A stretch of DNA of 64,000 nt, from assembly GCF_025153475.1 (NCBI RefSeq), contig NZ_JANZXA010000007.1, forward strand, positions 62,001 through 126,000, read 5' to 3'. Shown one piece after another: positions 16,917 through 26,355 of the stretch. Origin of the DNA: Novosphingobium mangrovisedimenti. Its GTDB lineage: Bacteria; Pseudomonadota; Alphaproteobacteria; Sphingomonadales; Sphingomonadaceae. Under the pieces are notes generated by a model. The model saw only the letters and a program-made list of their open reading frames with translations, did no database searches and was not told where the DNA came from. Both the position numbers and the translations under genes were made by a program. Within the stretch, counting starts at the first letter, position 1; each line of letters begins with the position of its first letter.

Positions 16917-17055
16917 GTTCCAGTTTGATTCCGAGCACGGCCCGCTTCATCGAGAGGCCGCATCGGGAGCGCCCCCTTAGCGAAGAGAACAGCACCGTGA
17001 AAGAGCAAAAATGCGCGGGGCGCGAAGAATCTCGCGCTCCGCGCCCCAGCCGCCC

Positions 17056-17808
17056 TTACTGCGAGTAGGACTGCGGGCTGCTCGCGTGCTGCTCGGCCTG
17101 CTGCTCGAACGTCGGACGAACGGTAACCAGCCCCCCGCCGTAGCGGGCCTGCCATGCGGCAAGATCGGCCTTGTACTGCTCATAGGCGTTGAAGAACGAC
17201 TTGAACGGCGCTTCCATCTTCGCGAGGCCGGCGAAGGCATAGCCATTGAACTGGCCCGGATCGACGGTCTCCAGCTCACCGGAAAGATCCATGGCCGCCT
17301 GGCAGAAGTCGGTGCCGACGGGCGGCAGCGAGAAGAAGTTGTAGACCTGCGTCTGGTAGGTCTCGCGCGCGACGATGGCGGCCCGGCGGCTGTGCTGCGT
17401 GCGGAAGCTCGCGTCGATTTCCTTGTTCGCAGCGGCAAGCTGCCTGGAATAGACCGACAGGAAGCGCTTGTAGCCGGCAAGGATCGGGTCGTACCGAGGC
17501 TCGACGCAATTGAGCGCCGCGACATTGAAGGCCGAACGCAAGTTCCACACCGCCTGCGAGGTCGAGATGCCGGAATTGACCGTGTGACGGTCTCCGTTCG
17601 CATCGAGCGGCGGAACGGTCATGTCGAGCTGCGCCCCCATCGGCGGCATCGGCATCGGCGGGATGACCACCACCTTCGGCGGCGGCGGTGGCGGTGGCGG
17701 AGCAGGTGTGGGAGCACAGCCCGAGAGGGCCGCGATCGTAAGCGCGACGGCCGCCCCCGACAGCAGAGGCAGCCTGCGACCAAGAGCTTTGAACTTAAAC
17801 AATTCCAC
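17056..17808 (-). CDS. Proline-rich lipoprotein of unknown function
   Basis: A 250-aa envelope protein. The N-terminus has a basic start, a hydrophobic stretch and the lipobox ALSGC (Cys near residue 31), so it should be a diacylated lipoprotein. A run of eight prolines and then PPMPMPP follows, a stiff spacer that may cross the periplasm. The mature part is mostly helical, with two further Cys (LNCVEP, DFCQAA) and Arg/Tyr-rich helices. I do not recognise the domain. The start is taken as GTG 17808, with GGAGAG seven bases upstream. The gene is separated from the Bax-inhibitor-like gene by a strong terminator, so it appears monocistronic. Confidence 0.8.
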   Translation of the reverse strand: MELFKFKALGRRLPLLSGAAVALTIAALSGCAPTPAPPPPPPPPKVVVIPPMPMPPMGAQLDMTVPPLDANGDRHTVNSGISTSQAVWNLRSAFNVAALNCVEPRYDPILAGYKRFLSVYSRQLAAANKEIDASFRTQHSRRAAIVARETYQTQVYNFFSLPPVGTDFCQAAMDLSGELETVDPGQFNGYAFAGLAKMEAPFKSFFNAYEQYKADLAAWQARYGGGLVTVRPTFEQQAEQHASSPQSYSQ

Positions 17809-17851
17809 CCCTCAACTCTCCATTACAGAGCCCAATATCTAACGCTGCCGC

Positions 17852-17893
17852 GAAAAAAATGAAATGCCCGGTGCGACGAAACGCACCGGGCAT
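17852..17893 (-). terminator. Intrinsic terminator of the Bax-inhibitor-1-like gene
   Basis: ATGCCCGGTGCG (17864-17875) and CGCACCGGGCAT (17882-17893) form a perfect 12-bp stem with a 6-nt loop. On the minus strand it is followed by TTTCATTTTTTTCG, a strong U-tract. It lies 70 bp beyond the stop of the gene at 17964 and just upstream of the lipoprotein gene. Confidence 0.85.
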
Positions 17894-17963
17894 GGTCACC
17901 AGTTGAATCCTGGTACGGTATTTTCCCCGCGAAATCGCTGCGCGGGGGCAATTCGCCGCCGTG

Positions 17964-18704
17964 TCAGTTGCGCTGCCCCAGGAAGCTCAGCAGGAACTGG
18001 AACATGTTGATGAAGTCCAGATAGAGGCTGAGCGCACCCAGAACCACCGCCTTGCCGACAAACTCGGTGCCGCGCAGGTGATAGTACTGGTTCTTGAGCA
18101 TCTGCGTGTCGTAGGCGGTCAGGCCCGCGAAGATCAGCACGCCGAGGATCGACACCACCAGCTGCAGCACGGTCGACTGCACGAACAGGTTGATGAGCAT
18201 GGCCACGAGAATGCCGACCACGCCCATGATCAGGAACGTGCCGAAGCCCGACAGGTCCTTCTTGGTGGTGTAGCCATAGAGGCTGAGGCCCGCGAAGGCC
18301 GCCGCCGTGGCAAAGAAGGTCGTGGCGATCGACGCCTGCGTGAAGACCAGGAAGATCGTGGAGAGCGATAGGCCCATCACCACGCAGAAGCCCCAGTAGA
18401 GCATCTTGAGTGTCGATTCCTGGAAGCGGTTCGCACCGCCGCTGATCGCAAAGACGAACCCGAGCGGCGCAAGCATGACCAGCCACTTGAGCGGCGAGTA
18501 GATCATCTGGGCGGCCATGCCCGAGTTGGCAAAGAGCAGCGCCACGATACCCGAAAGCAGGACACCGGAAGCCATGTAGTTGTAGATCGACAGCATGTGC
18601 CGACGCAGCCCCATGTCATACGAGGCCCTGCCAGCGGCACGTCCGTCAAGGCTGGGCGACGCACCGAAGCCCGAACGGGGCTGGGGGTCGTTCCAATTCG
18701 CCAT
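17964..18704 (-). CDS. Bax inhibitor-1/YccA family membrane protein
   Basis: A 246-aa inner-membrane protein with seven hydrophobic segments, matching the BI-1/TMBIM fold of pH-sensitive calcium leak channels and, in bacteria, FtsH-associated YccA. Visible segments include YNYMASGVLLSGIVALLF, LKMLYWGFCVVMGLSLSTIF and FLIMGVVGILVAMLINLF. The conserved late motif GLTAYDTQMLKNQYY carries the Asp thought to gate the pore. ATG 18704 has GGGAG upstream; the longer frame read through proC is a shadow. The N-terminus (about 30 residues, Gly/Arg-rich) is cytoplasmic. Its cellular role in this organism is not deducible. Confidence 0.93.
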   Translation of the reverse strand: MANWNDPQPRSGFGASPSLDGRAAGRASYDMGLRRHMLSIYNYMASGVLLSGIVALLFANSGMAAQMIYSPLKWLVMLAPLGFVFAISGGANRFQESTLKMLYWGFCVVMGLSLSTIFLVFTQASIATTFFATAAAFAGLSLYGYTTKKDLSGFGTFLIMGVVGILVAMLINLFVQSTVLQLVVSILGVLIFAGLTAYDTQMLKNQYYHLRGTEFVGKAVVLGALSLYLDFINMFQFLLSFLGQRN

Positions 18705-18832
18705 TTCAAACTCCCTTTCGCGGGGGTCTTCCGCACAATGCGGACCCCGGACAGGAGCAATATCGGCCCGGTCCGTTAAAGTTTCAAGAAAAACCGGGCC
18801 CAGGCAATTGTGACAAATTGTAAGTCGCGTGG

Positions 18833-19654
18833 TCAGGCCTTGCGGGCCTCGGCCGCCATTTCGGCGTTGCGGTCCCGCGAGGCGGTCATGGCCGCGGCCA
18901 CGACTTGCACCAGCGCCCCGCCCGCATCGAGCACGTTGAGCCCTGCCCGGGTCGAGCCGCCGGGACTGGCGACACGGTCCGCCAGTTCGCCCGGAGAAAC
19001 GGGTTCGGCAGCCCCTGCCTGAGTCGCGGCAAGCTCGGCCGCGCCCTCCACCATCGCCAGCGCCAGCCGCTGCGACTGCCCTTCGTCGAGACCGAGCGCG
19101 ACGGCACCGGCCGCCAGCGCGTCGATGAAGCGATAGACGAAAGCCGGCCCGCAGCCCGCCAGCGCGGTGACGGCGTCGAACAGCGATTCGTCGGCCAGCC
19201 ACTCGGGCGTGCCGAGCGGAGACATCAGGGACGTGACGGCGGCACGCCCGGTCTCGTCCAGCCCCCTCGCATCGAGCGCTATCGGCGACTTGCCGACGGC
19301 TGCGGCGAGATTGGGCATGATCCGCACGATCGCCGCAGCATCGGGGAAACGCGCCGCGAGGCTGTCGAACTCGACCCCCGCGAGGATCGAGAACAGTACC
19401 GTCTCGTGCCCGACCAGCCCCGTCAGCACCGATGCGACGTCGTCCAGGCCCTGCGGCTTGACCCCCAGCAGGACCGCGTCGAAACGGCCATCGGGAAGAT
19501 CGCGAAGCAGCGTCACGCCCTCCGGCACTTCGGCGCGGTAGGGATCGACGACGGTAAAGCGGGATGCCGGAATGCCGCCGGCGAGCCAGCCAGTGAGCAT
19601 GGCGCCGGCCATGTTGCCACAGCCGACGAGCAGGATGTTCTGAAAGCGGTCCAT
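18833..19654 (-). CDS. proC: Pyrroline-5-carboxylate reductase
   Basis: A 273-aa enzyme reducing 1-pyrroline-5-carboxylate to proline with NAD(P)H in the cytoplasm. The N-terminal dinucleotide loop is ILLVGCGNMAGAMLTGWL near residue 7. The substrate half carries VRIMPNLAAAVG, the Gly-rich ALAGCGPAFVYRFIDALA and the conserved end VASPGGSTRAGLNVLDAGG. ATG 19654 is the family start; the upstream ribosome binding site is weak. It sits 129 bp upstream of the Bax-inhibitor-like gene and 50 bp after the YbjN gene, so it is probably expressed with the latter. With proB it covers two of the three steps from glutamate; proA is not in the window. Confidence 0.95.
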   Translation of the reverse strand: MDRFQNILLVGCGNMAGAMLTGWLAGGIPASRFTVVDPYRAEVPEGVTLLRDLPDGRFDAVLLGVKPQGLDDVASVLTGLVGHETVLFSILAGVEFDSLAARFPDAAAIVRIMPNLAAAVGKSPIALDARGLDETGRAAVTSLMSPLGTPEWLADESLFDAVTALAGCGPAFVYRFIDALAAGAVALGLDEGQSQRLALAMVEGAAELAATQAGAAEPVSPGELADRVASPGGSTRAGLNVLDAGGALVQVVAAAMTASRDRNAEMAAEARKA

Positions 19655-19703
19655 GCGCGCCCGCTTAGGCCAGCATGGTCGCCCTGCCAAGTATGTGGAA
19701 GGC

Positions 19704-20210
19704 TCAGGCCTCTCCCGCGGCGTCGACCAGCGCGGCGGCCAGCGCTTCGGCCGGGGTCTTGTCCCCCCACAGGATGAACTGGAAAACCGGATAGAAGCGA
19801 TCACACTCCTCGATCGCCGCCTCGACCACCATTTGCGCCTGGCTGGGACCGAGCAGGCCGTCCTCGCCGAGCATCAGCCCGTGGCGGTAGAGCACCACGC
19901 CGCCATTCGACCAGACATCGAAATGTCCCAGCCATACCTGTTCGTTGATCAGCGCCAGCGCTTCGAACACCGCCGCCCGCTTGCCATCGGTAATCCGGAT
20001 GTCGGGCAGGCACAGGAGCTGCAGCACCCGATCCTGCGCGCGCCAGATCGCCTGGAACTGATAGGTCGCCCAAGCCCCTTTCACTTCGGCAGAAATTTCA
20101 TCCTCGCCGGCATATTCGAAGGGCCAATCGCGCGCTTCGAACAGCGACGCGAGCATCTCCACCGGAGCGGCCTCATCGTCCCTGTCGATATCGTCCTGAA
20201 CTGTCCTCAT
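19704..20210 (-). CDS. YbjN domain-containing protein
   Basis: A 168-aa acidic cytoplasmic protein of the YbjN (DUF1790-type) family, whose fold resembles type III secretion chaperones; in E. coli YbjN affects motility and stress. Visible family features are FEARDWPFEYAGEDEISAEV at the N-terminus and VLQLLCLPDIRITDGKRAAV in the centre. LINEQVWLGHFDVW follows, and the end is VFQFILWGDKTPAEALAAAL. Start 20210 is ATG. An in-frame GTG five codons upstream sits closer to a GGAGGG box and could be the true start. It is followed by proC. Its exact role is unknown. Confidence 0.85.
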   Translation of the reverse strand: MRTVQDDIDRDDEAAPVEMLASLFEARDWPFEYAGEDEISAEVKGAWATYQFQAIWRAQDRVLQLLCLPDIRITDGKRAAVFEALALINEQVWLGHFDVWSNGGVVLYRHGLMLGEDGLLGPSQAQMVVEAAIEECDRFYPVFQFILWGDKTPAEALAAALVDAAGEA

Positions 20211-20408
20211 AAATTCTGACACATGCCCTCCGCGAGTACGCACAGCATGGATGCTTTGCCGGGATGGGAGAGCACAATGCGGCAGGCGCGATCGCCTGCG
20301 TAAAACTGCACAAGTCTGTTTACAGCGTGTGGATAAGGCTAACCGGGCCTTAACAAGTCGGCAAAAACAGTACGGCAAATCGGCCCGATACGGCCTGCCG
20401 GACCGCGC

Positions 20409-22232
20409 TTACTTGACCGGAAGCGTATCGACCACCTGACCGGCGGGGCTGATCCAGGGCAGCGCGCCGTCGATCCCCGCTTCTTTCAGGTCCGCGATGA
20501 AGGCATTGGCCGCCTTGCGCGTTTCGAATGGGCCCGCGAGGATCCGGTTGGTGCGGCCCAGATCGCTGATATAGGCCTCCCTCCCCTTGAACAGCTTCGG
20601 GGCCTGCTTCACGTAACGCCGCCAGTCGAAGGCGATGGCGTTCTTGTTACGGCCCACGCCGATCTGGACCCAGATGCGGCTGGGATGTGCGGGCTTCTTC
20701 GGCTTTTCCTCGACCTTGGGCGCGGGCCGTGCGGGCTCGATCTTGCGAATGTCGACCGCGCCAGAGGCTGGCCCCGCCTTGAGCACCGGCTTGCCGAGAT
20801 CGGCGAAAGCCTCCGCCATCGACGGCTCGGGCGGTGCCGGCCTAGGCGTTGCTGGTTTGGGCGTTGCTGGTTTGGGCGTTGCTGGCACTGGCGGCGTTGC
20901 GACCGTCTCGCCCGATTGCGACCTGGAAAGATTACCCAGATCGAAGCCCGGCGCGGGAACCTTTCGCGCAGGTGCCGGCGGCGGTGAGGTCGCAGGCTCA
21001 CCGCGTGCCACGGCCGGACCGATCCCTGCTGCCTCACGCGGAGGCGGCGCGGGGGTCGGCCGGGGGGATGGCGCGGGAGCCGCGGACGGCGGGGATACGG
21101 TTTTCGCGGCGGGCGCGCTTGCGACCGGCGGCAACTCGGCGCTTTTGCGAAGCGGCGGAAGCTCCCCGGTGCTGTCGATCGCAGGCCTGGGTTCCGGCGG
21201 CGCGACCCGGTCGGGATCGTTCGCCGCAAGCGCGGCGGTGCGAACGGCCTTTGCCCGGCCCGACGTGTCGCTCTTTCCCGCATCGCCGCGGGTGCGTTTC
21301 GATGACGTCTTTTCCGCCTTGCTGCTCTTTGCGTTCCGGCTACCGCCGAACGCATCGCCCTTGGGCACGAGCCCCGCGTCCGCGGCCGCAACGCGGGGCG
21401 GCGAGTAGGCAGCGATACGCGGATCGTCCCGACCGATTTCGGAGGCCCTCGGAAACCGTCCGAGGTTAGCGGCCGCAGCCTGCTGCGCCTTGGTCAGACG
21501 CGGCATGTAGCGCAGGTAGGGGACGACGTTCTGCGCCAGTTGCTCCGGCAACATGGCCTGCGTGATCTCGACCGCCTGCTTCGTATCGCCGTCTATCGCA
21601 AGAGCGAATGCCCGGGTCCGCCAGCCCGGCTTGTTCTGCTTGCGCAGCAGCGGCATCAGGGTCGTCTCGGCAGACGTCCGGTCACCGCCGATCGCCTGGC
21701 TGAGCGCGAGGCGCATGCGCACCTCCTCGCTGTCGTCCCCCGCCAGCGCCACGGCATAGTATCGCTGCGCAGTGGCATTGTTCCCGACGAGATCGTAGGC
21801 AAGCCCCCGGTCCGCCGCGATCTTCGCGGGCGCCGCGCCGACTTTCTCGGCCGCATCGAAATAGGGGATCGCGCTGACCGGATCGCCATTCATGACGAAG
21901 GCCCGGCCAAGGCCGGCCTGCACGCGGGGATTATCCGGAGAAACCTCGTCCGCCCGGCGATAGAAACCGATGGCCGCGTCGAAATCCCCGAGATTGCCTG
22001 CGGCATCGCCGGCGTCGATCAGGGCATCGACATTGTGCGGGTCTCGGCCGAGCTTGGCCAGCGCGGCATTGAGACTTTGAACGTGGGGATCGGGCAGCGC
22101 CTGCACGACGGGCTGGGAAATCACCGGCGCAGCCTGGGCAAGCACGTTGACCGGCAAAAGCGCGGCACCGGTCCACGCCGCTCCTGCCAGCAACCGCAAA
22201 ACCCCGACCTCAACCTGCAAGACCCTGGACAT
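20409..22232 (-). CDS. TPR and SPOR domain protein
   Basis: A 607-aa exported protein. The N-terminal signal peptide ends near LPVNVLAQA. TPR-like helical repeats cover about residues 45-190 (NVDALIDAGDAAGNLGDFDAAIGFYRRADE and following). A long low-complexity linker rich in Pro, Ala and Lys includes tandem ATPKP units. The C-terminal 75 residues form a SPOR domain (SRIWVQIGVGRNKNA ... NRILAGPFETRKAANAFIADL), which binds denuded glycan strands at the division septum. It lies just downstream of ftsZ on the same strand, which fits a septal envelope role. ATG 22232 is preferred over GTG 22274 because the signal peptide then begins properly. Confidence 0.88.
   Translation of the reverse strand: MSRVLQVEVGVLRLLAGAAWTGAALLPVNVLAQAAPVISQPVVQALPDPHVQSLNAALAKLGRDPHNVDALIDAGDAAGNLGDFDAAIGFYRRADEVSPDNPRVQAGLGRAFVMNGDPVSAIPYFDAAEKVGAAPAKIAADRGLAYDLVGNNATAQRYYAVALAGDDSEEVRMRLALSQAIGGDRTSAETTLMPLLRKQNKPGWRTRAFALAIDGDTKQAVEITQAMLPEQLAQNVVPYLRYMPRLTKAQQAAAANLGRFPRASEIGRDDPRIAAYSPPRVAAADAGLVPKGDAFGGSRNAKSSKAEKTSSKRTRGDAGKSDTSGRAKAVRTAALAANDPDRVAPPEPRPAIDSTGELPPLRKSAELPPVASAPAAKTVSPPSAAPAPSPRPTPAPPPREAAGIGPAVARGEPATSPPPAPARKVPAPGFDLGNLSRSQSGETVATPPVPATPKPATPKPATPRPAPPEPSMAEAFADLGKPVLKAGPASGAVDIRKIEPARPAPKVEEKPKKPAHPSRIWVQIGVGRNKNAIAFDWRRYVKQAPKLFKGREAYISDLGRTNRILAGPFETRKAANAFIADLKEAGIDGALPWISPAGQVVDTLPVK
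20845..20886. repeat. 15-bp tandem repeat in the linker of the SPOR protein
   Basis: The unit GGCGTTGCTGGTTTG occurs twice exactly (20845-20859, 20860-20874) and a third time in part (from 20875). It encodes the ATPKP repeats of the Pro-rich linker. Such repeats change copy number easily, so linker length may vary among strains. Confidence 0.8.
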
Positions 22233-22337
22233 TCCCGCCTGACCGCGAGCCTTCGCCCGCCTTCTCAAAAACACCGCAACCGGATACCGCGTCGTTCCCT
22301 GGCATCCGGTCGATGAACCTCACGCGAACATCACGCT

Positions 22338-22358
22338 GCGGGGCGGCAGTCCGCCGCC
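22338..22358. terminator. Hairpin downstream of ftsZ
   Basis: GGGGCGGC and GCCGCCCC form an 8-bp stem with a 5-nt loop, and a second GGCCGGATGCCCGGCC-type hairpin lies between it and the ftsZ stop. Neither has a T-run on the minus strand. They may slow or partly stop transcription between ftsZ and the SPOR gene. Confidence 0.35.
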
Positions 22359-22386
22359 CCTACGCGCTGGGCCGGGCATCCGGCCC

Positions 22387-23919
22387 TTACTGGTTGTTCT
22401 GCCTGCCGAGGAAACGCGGGATGCTGATCGAGCTGCCGTCCTCTTCTTCCTCGTCGGACGGCAGGTCGCTTGCCGCCGCCTTGGGGCGCGAAAGGCTGGT
22501 CATGCGCTCGAACAGGGTGCTGCCGCCGCCAACCGGCTTGGGACGCGGCGCGGCCGTTTCGGTCCGCGGAGCCGCCTGCCCGCCATCGAGCAGCAATTCG
22601 TCCTGCGCACGATTCTTCGGTGCAGGCGCCGCTTCTTCCGCCGGGCCAAGTTCGAGCGGTTCGCTGCGCGCACCACCCAGACCGGAGAGGCTGGCATAGT
22701 TGCCCGAAGCGGTCTCGTCCTCTTCCTCGCTCTCGATTTCGTCTCCCACGCCCAGTTCAAGCTCTGCGGAAGCCTCGTAGGGCTCAGGCACTGCCGCGGC
22801 GGCGGGGCTGAAATCAGGTTCGGGGGCCGGCTCGTTCAGTTCGATCGGCTCGGGGGCGGGTTCGGGGGCAGGTGCCGCCTGGACCACCGGACGCACGGGT
22901 CCGCGCGAAGCGCCCAGATTGAGCGGACGCGTGGCGACCTCGGCCTGCTCGGCGGTCTGCTCGATGCCGGTCGCGACCACGGAAACCCGGATCTTGCCCT
23001 GCAGGTCCGGATTGAACGCCGAACCCCAGATGATGTTGGCATCGTTGTCGACCAGCTCGCGAATGTGGTTCGCGGCCTCGTCCACTTCGAGCAGCTTCAT
23101 GTCGTCGCCACCGATGATCGAGATGATCACGCCCTTGGCGCCCTGCATGGAAACGCCGTCGAGCAGCGGGTTGGCGATCGCGTGTTCGGCCGCCTCGAGC
23201 GCGCGGTTCGGGCCCTCGCCCTCGCCGGTGCCCATCATCGCCTTGCCCATCTCGCCCATGACCGAGCGCACGTCGGCGAAGTCGAGGTTGATGAGGCCCG
23301 GCATGACCATGAGGTCGGTGATCGAGCGAACGCCCTGCTGCAGCACTTCGTCGGCGAGCTGGAAGGCCTCCTTGAAGGTGGTCTCCGCCTTGGCGACGAG
23401 GAACAGGTTCTGGTTCGGAATGACGATCAGCGTATCGACGTGCTTCTGCAGCTCCTCGATACCCGATTCCGCGGCCCGCATGCGGCGCGTGCCCTCGAAC
23501 AGGAACGGCTTGGTGACCACACCCACGGTCAGCACGCCCTTCTCGCGCGCGGCCTGGGCGATGATCGGCGCCGCACCGGTACCGGTGCCGCCGCCCATGC
23601 CGGCGGCGATGAAGACCATGTGGACGCCTTCGAGCAGACGGTCGATCTCCTGCAGCGTCTCTTCCGCCGCCGCACGACCGACCTCGGGCCGCGAACCGGC
23701 ACCGAGACCCTGCGTGATGTCGGGGCCGAGCTGCACGCGCGTTTCGGCGATGGAATTGTTGAGCGCCTGCGCGTCGGTATTGGCGACGACGAAGTCGACG
23801 CCTTCGATCTGCGCCTCGATCATGTTGGCAATCGCATTGCCGCCGGCACCGCCGACGCCGATCACGACAATCCGGGGACGAAGTTCGTCGATCGCCGGCG
23901 GTCCGATGTTAATACTCAT
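22387..23919 (-). CDS. ftsZ: Cell division GTPase FtsZ
   Basis: A 510-aa tubulin homologue that polymerises into the Z ring. The GTP site is plain: [10 protein letters not shown] near residue 21, NTDAQAL, and the tubulin signature GGGTGTG at residues 109-115. The T7 loop is visible as NLDFADV. After the core (about residue 320), a long acidic and Pro-rich linker of about 165 residues leads to the conserved C-terminal peptide [13 protein letters not shown], which docks FtsA and other partners. Such long linkers are typical of alphaproteobacteria. ATG 23919 follows AGGAG. It is the last gene of the dcw cluster and is separated from ftsA by 188 bp, enough for its own promoter. Confidence 0.97.
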   Translation of the reverse strand: MSINIGPPAIDELRPRIVVIGVGGAGGNAIANMIEAQIEGVDFVVANTDAQALNNSIAETRVQLGPDITQGLGAGSRPEVGRAAAEETLQEIDRLLEGVHMVFIAAGMGGGTGTGAAPIIAQAAREKGVLTVGVVTKPFLFEGTRRMRAAESGIEELQKHVDTLIVIPNQNLFLVAKAETTFKEAFQLADEVLQQGVRSITDLMVMPGLINLDFADVRSVMGEMGKAMMGTGEGEGPNRALEAAEHAIANPLLDGVSMQGAKGVIISIIGGDDMKLLEVDEAANHIRELVDNDANIIWGSAFNPDLQGKIRVSVVATGIEQTAEQAEVATRPLNLGASRGPVRPVVQAAPAPEPAPEPIELNEPAPEPDFSPAAAAVPEPYEASAELELGVGDEIESEEEDETASGNYASLSGLGGARSEPLELGPAEEAAPAPKNRAQDELLLDGGQAAPRTETAAPRPKPVGGGSTLFERMTSLSRPKAAASDLPSDEEEEDGSSISIPRFLGRQNNQ

Positions 23920-24107
23920 TCTGATCTCCTGCAGTCCCGCGCGCGAAGAAATTACTTTGACTATGCTGATTGCACGCTTCGACTCGTCGAGGCAAAGCAT
24001 GGTAAACCGTTGTCCACAGCGAAGACCGCCGTTTCAGCGGCATTCCCGCCGCTTGATCGCGCCCCTTGCACGACTGGTCGGGTCGTCGCACCGGGCACCG
24101 ATCCATT

Positions 24108-25388
24108 TCAGAAATATTCTTTCAGGGCATGGTAGACGCGGCCCACCATCCCGAGCCCGCCAAACCGTACCGTACGCTGCGTGAAACGCCCCATCGCGCG
24201 GATGTCGACCGGATCGGCCGCCGCATAGAGCACGAGCCCCGCGAGCGTCGAAAATCCGGGCTTCACGTGTGCCTCGGCCAGCCCTGCCAGATGCGGCACG
24301 CGGCCGATGCGCACCGGCTTGCCGATCGCCGCCTGGGCATAGTCCGCCAGACCGACCAGTTCCGCGCCGCCGCCGGTGAAGACCACCTGCTTGCCGCGCT
24401 GAGCGTTGAACTGCATCATCTTCAGCGCCTTGTTGACCTCTTCCATCACCACGCCGAGCTGGCCGGTGATGACGCCGATCAGTTCGGCACGCGGAATCCG
24501 GTTCTTGTCGTCCGCATGGCGCGCGAGCGGACCGGATTCCTCTTCGCCGGGCGCGTTGACCGGGATCATCTCGCGATGATCGTGCGGGCTGGCGATCGCC
24601 GATCCGTTGACGCACTTGAGCCGTTCGGCCTGGTAGCGCCGGATACCGAAGGCCGATGCCACGGTATCGGTGATGTCGGCGCTGCCCATGGGGATCGCCA
24701 CCATGTCCTTCAGCATCCCGCCCGAATAGAGCGAGACATTGGTCACTTCCGCACCGAGCTCGACCAGCGCCACACCCAGATCGCGCTCTTCGGGCGAAAG
24801 GCAGGCGTGCCCCGCCGCGATCGGCGAGCCGACCACCGCCTCGACTTCGAGATGCGCGGACTGCACTGCCTCGGTCAGGTTTCGGATCGGCGCGCCGTCG
24901 GCCAGCATGACGTGGATGTCCACACCCAGCCGCTCGGCATGCAGCCCCTTGGGATTGCCGACGCCATGCGCGCCGTCGAGCCGGTACTGCGCGGGCTGCG
25001 CGTGCAGCACCATGCGCCCGTCAGGCCGGATCACCTCGCGCGCGGAAACCAGCAGCTGGTCGATGTCCTCCTGCTCGATGCGGCGACCACCGATCTCGGC
25101 ATCGAACTGGTCGATGCGGCTGGCCAGTCCCGCGCCGGAACAGCCGATCCAGACCTTCTGCACGGCGGTATCGGCCATCTTCTCGGCCCGGTCGATGGCA
25201 TCGCGCACGGCATAGGTGGCGGCGGCCATGTCGGTCACGTAGCCGCGCTTGATGCCCTGGCTGGCGCGGTGACCAGAGCCGAGCACGACCACGTCGCCCG
25301 TCTCGTTGATCCCCGCGACGATCGCGGAAATACGGAAGGAGCCGATGTTGACCGCGCCGAAAACGCGGGTGATCCGGGGTGCAGCCAT
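24108..25388 (-). CDS. ftsA: Cell division protein FtsA
   Basis: A 426-aa actin-like ATPase that tethers FtsZ to the inner membrane. The actin-fold segments are visible: FGAVNIGSFRISAIVAG at the N-terminus, the SHS2-type 1C domain around residues 85-165, and phosphate 2 in VALVELGAEVTNVSLYSGG. QVVFTGGGAELVGLADYA forms the adenosine loop. The C-terminal amphipathic membrane-targeting helix is present (GLGMVGRVYHALKEYF). Length matches the alphaproteobacterial form. It starts 28 bp after the ftsQ stop, and both are in the same minus-strand operon. Confidence 0.96.
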   Translation of the reverse strand: MAAPRITRVFGAVNIGSFRISAIVAGINETGDVVVLGSGHRASQGIKRGYVTDMAAATYAVRDAIDRAEKMADTAVQKVWIGCSGAGLASRIDQFDAEIGGRRIEQEDIDQLLVSAREVIRPDGRMVLHAQPAQYRLDGAHGVGNPKGLHAERLGVDIHVMLADGAPIRNLTEAVQSAHLEVEAVVGSPIAAGHACLSPEERDLGVALVELGAEVTNVSLYSGGMLKDMVAIPMGSADITDTVASAFGIRRYQAERLKCVNGSAIASPHDHREMIPVNAPGEEESGPLARHADDKNRIPRAELIGVITGQLGVVMEEVNKALKMMQFNAQRGKQVVFTGGGAELVGLADYAQAAIGKPVRIGRVPHLAGLAEAHVKPGFSTLAGLVLYAAADPVDIRAMGRFTQRTVRFGGLGMVGRVYHALKEYF

Positions 25389-25416
25389 TATGCGGATCTC
25401 CCTTTCGCCAAGACCA

Positions 25417-26355
25417 TCATTGGTCGCCTGCCTGTGCCGTGTGCGGAACGGCGCCTGCCTTGAGGGCCAGTTCCTTGCCCTCCTCGTCGGGAACGCGCAG
25501 GTAGATGCGATCCTTCGCCCGCATGTCGAACGCCGTCACCTTGCCGCCGAGCAGGCGATTGGTGCCGTCGAGCCTCGCGAAGGTGACAAGCGCGCCGGCC
25601 GATTCCCGCTCGCCTTCGGGCAAGGCCAGTACCTGCCCGGTGTGGAACGTGAGGTTCCAGCGCCGGTTGCCGATCCATTCCGCTTCCGCCACGCGCGGCT
25701 TGAGCGCCGGCGCGGCCTCCAGCAAGCTCGTCAGCGCAACGACCTGCTGGCCCGCGCCGGGACCCGAGACGATCAGCTTGCCCTGCGCGTCCTTGCGGCT
25801 GATGGTTTCCAGCTCATGCCCGGTCGCGTCGATCAGCTCGAAATGATCTGCCTTGCGCAGCACCGCGTGCGGCACCCGCTCGACGATGTCGATGACGAGG
25901 GTATCGGGCAATTGCCGGGAAACCCGCGCATCCTTGACCCACGAAAGGCCGAGCAGCTCCTGGCGCAGCGCCTCGAGATCGACCAGCGGCATCGCGCGAT
26001 CACGCTCGGCCAGGGCCTTTTCATAGACCTTGAGCTCGTTGATGTTCCTGACCCCGCGCACTTCGACACGCTTGACCTCGAACCCGGCGTCCGCGGCCAT
26101 CTGCGCCATCTGGTACCCGGCCATCGTCGGCAGGCCCGCCATCGACGCAACGGCCCACGCCAGCAATGCCGCCCCGCCGAGGATCGCGACAAGGAAGATC
26201 CGGTGGAGCTGCTCTTCGGAAAAAGGCAGCCAGCCCATCAGCATGTCGAAGGCGGACCCGGTGCGCGCGCGGGCCGTGCGGACCTTGGCCTTGGTGCCCT
26301 GCGCCGCGGCCGCCTTGCGTGCCGTCGTCGCCTTGCGCCGGATGGTCGTGCTCAT
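25417..26355 (-). CDS. ftsQ: Cell division protein FtsQ
   Basis: A 312-aa bitopic division protein linking early and late divisome parts. An Arg/Lys-rich cytoplasmic tail (about 50 residues) precedes one membrane helix (IFLVAILGGAALLAWAV). The periplasmic POTRA domain follows (FEVKRVEVRGVRNINELKVYE ... VDLEALRQELLGLSWVKDA), then the FtsQ beta domain (RLPDTLVIDIVERVPHAVL-like, WNLTFHTGQVLALPEG). The start overlaps the ddl stop as ATGA. The order ddl-ftsQ-ftsA-ftsZ is the standard end of a dcw cluster. Confidence 0.94.
   Translation of the reverse strand: MSTTIRRKATTARKAAAAQGTKAKVRTARARTGSAFDMLMGWLPFSEEQLHRIFLVAILGGAALLAWAVASMAGLPTMAGYQMAQMAADAGFEVKRVEVRGVRNINELKVYEKALAERDRAMPLVDLEALRQELLGLSWVKDARVSRQLPDTLVIDIVERVPHAVLRKADHFELIDATGHELETISRKDAQGKLIVSGPGAGQQVVALTSLLEAAPALKPRVAEAEWIGNRRWNLTFHTGQVLALPEGERESAGALVTFARLDGTNRLLGGKVTAFDMRAKDRIYLRVPDEEGKELALKAGAVPHTAQAGDQ

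Noticed and set aside
22338..22384. Strong rho-independent terminator for ftsZ
   Set aside because: Two GC hairpins are present, but there is no T-run on the minus strand, so only a weak candidate is listed.
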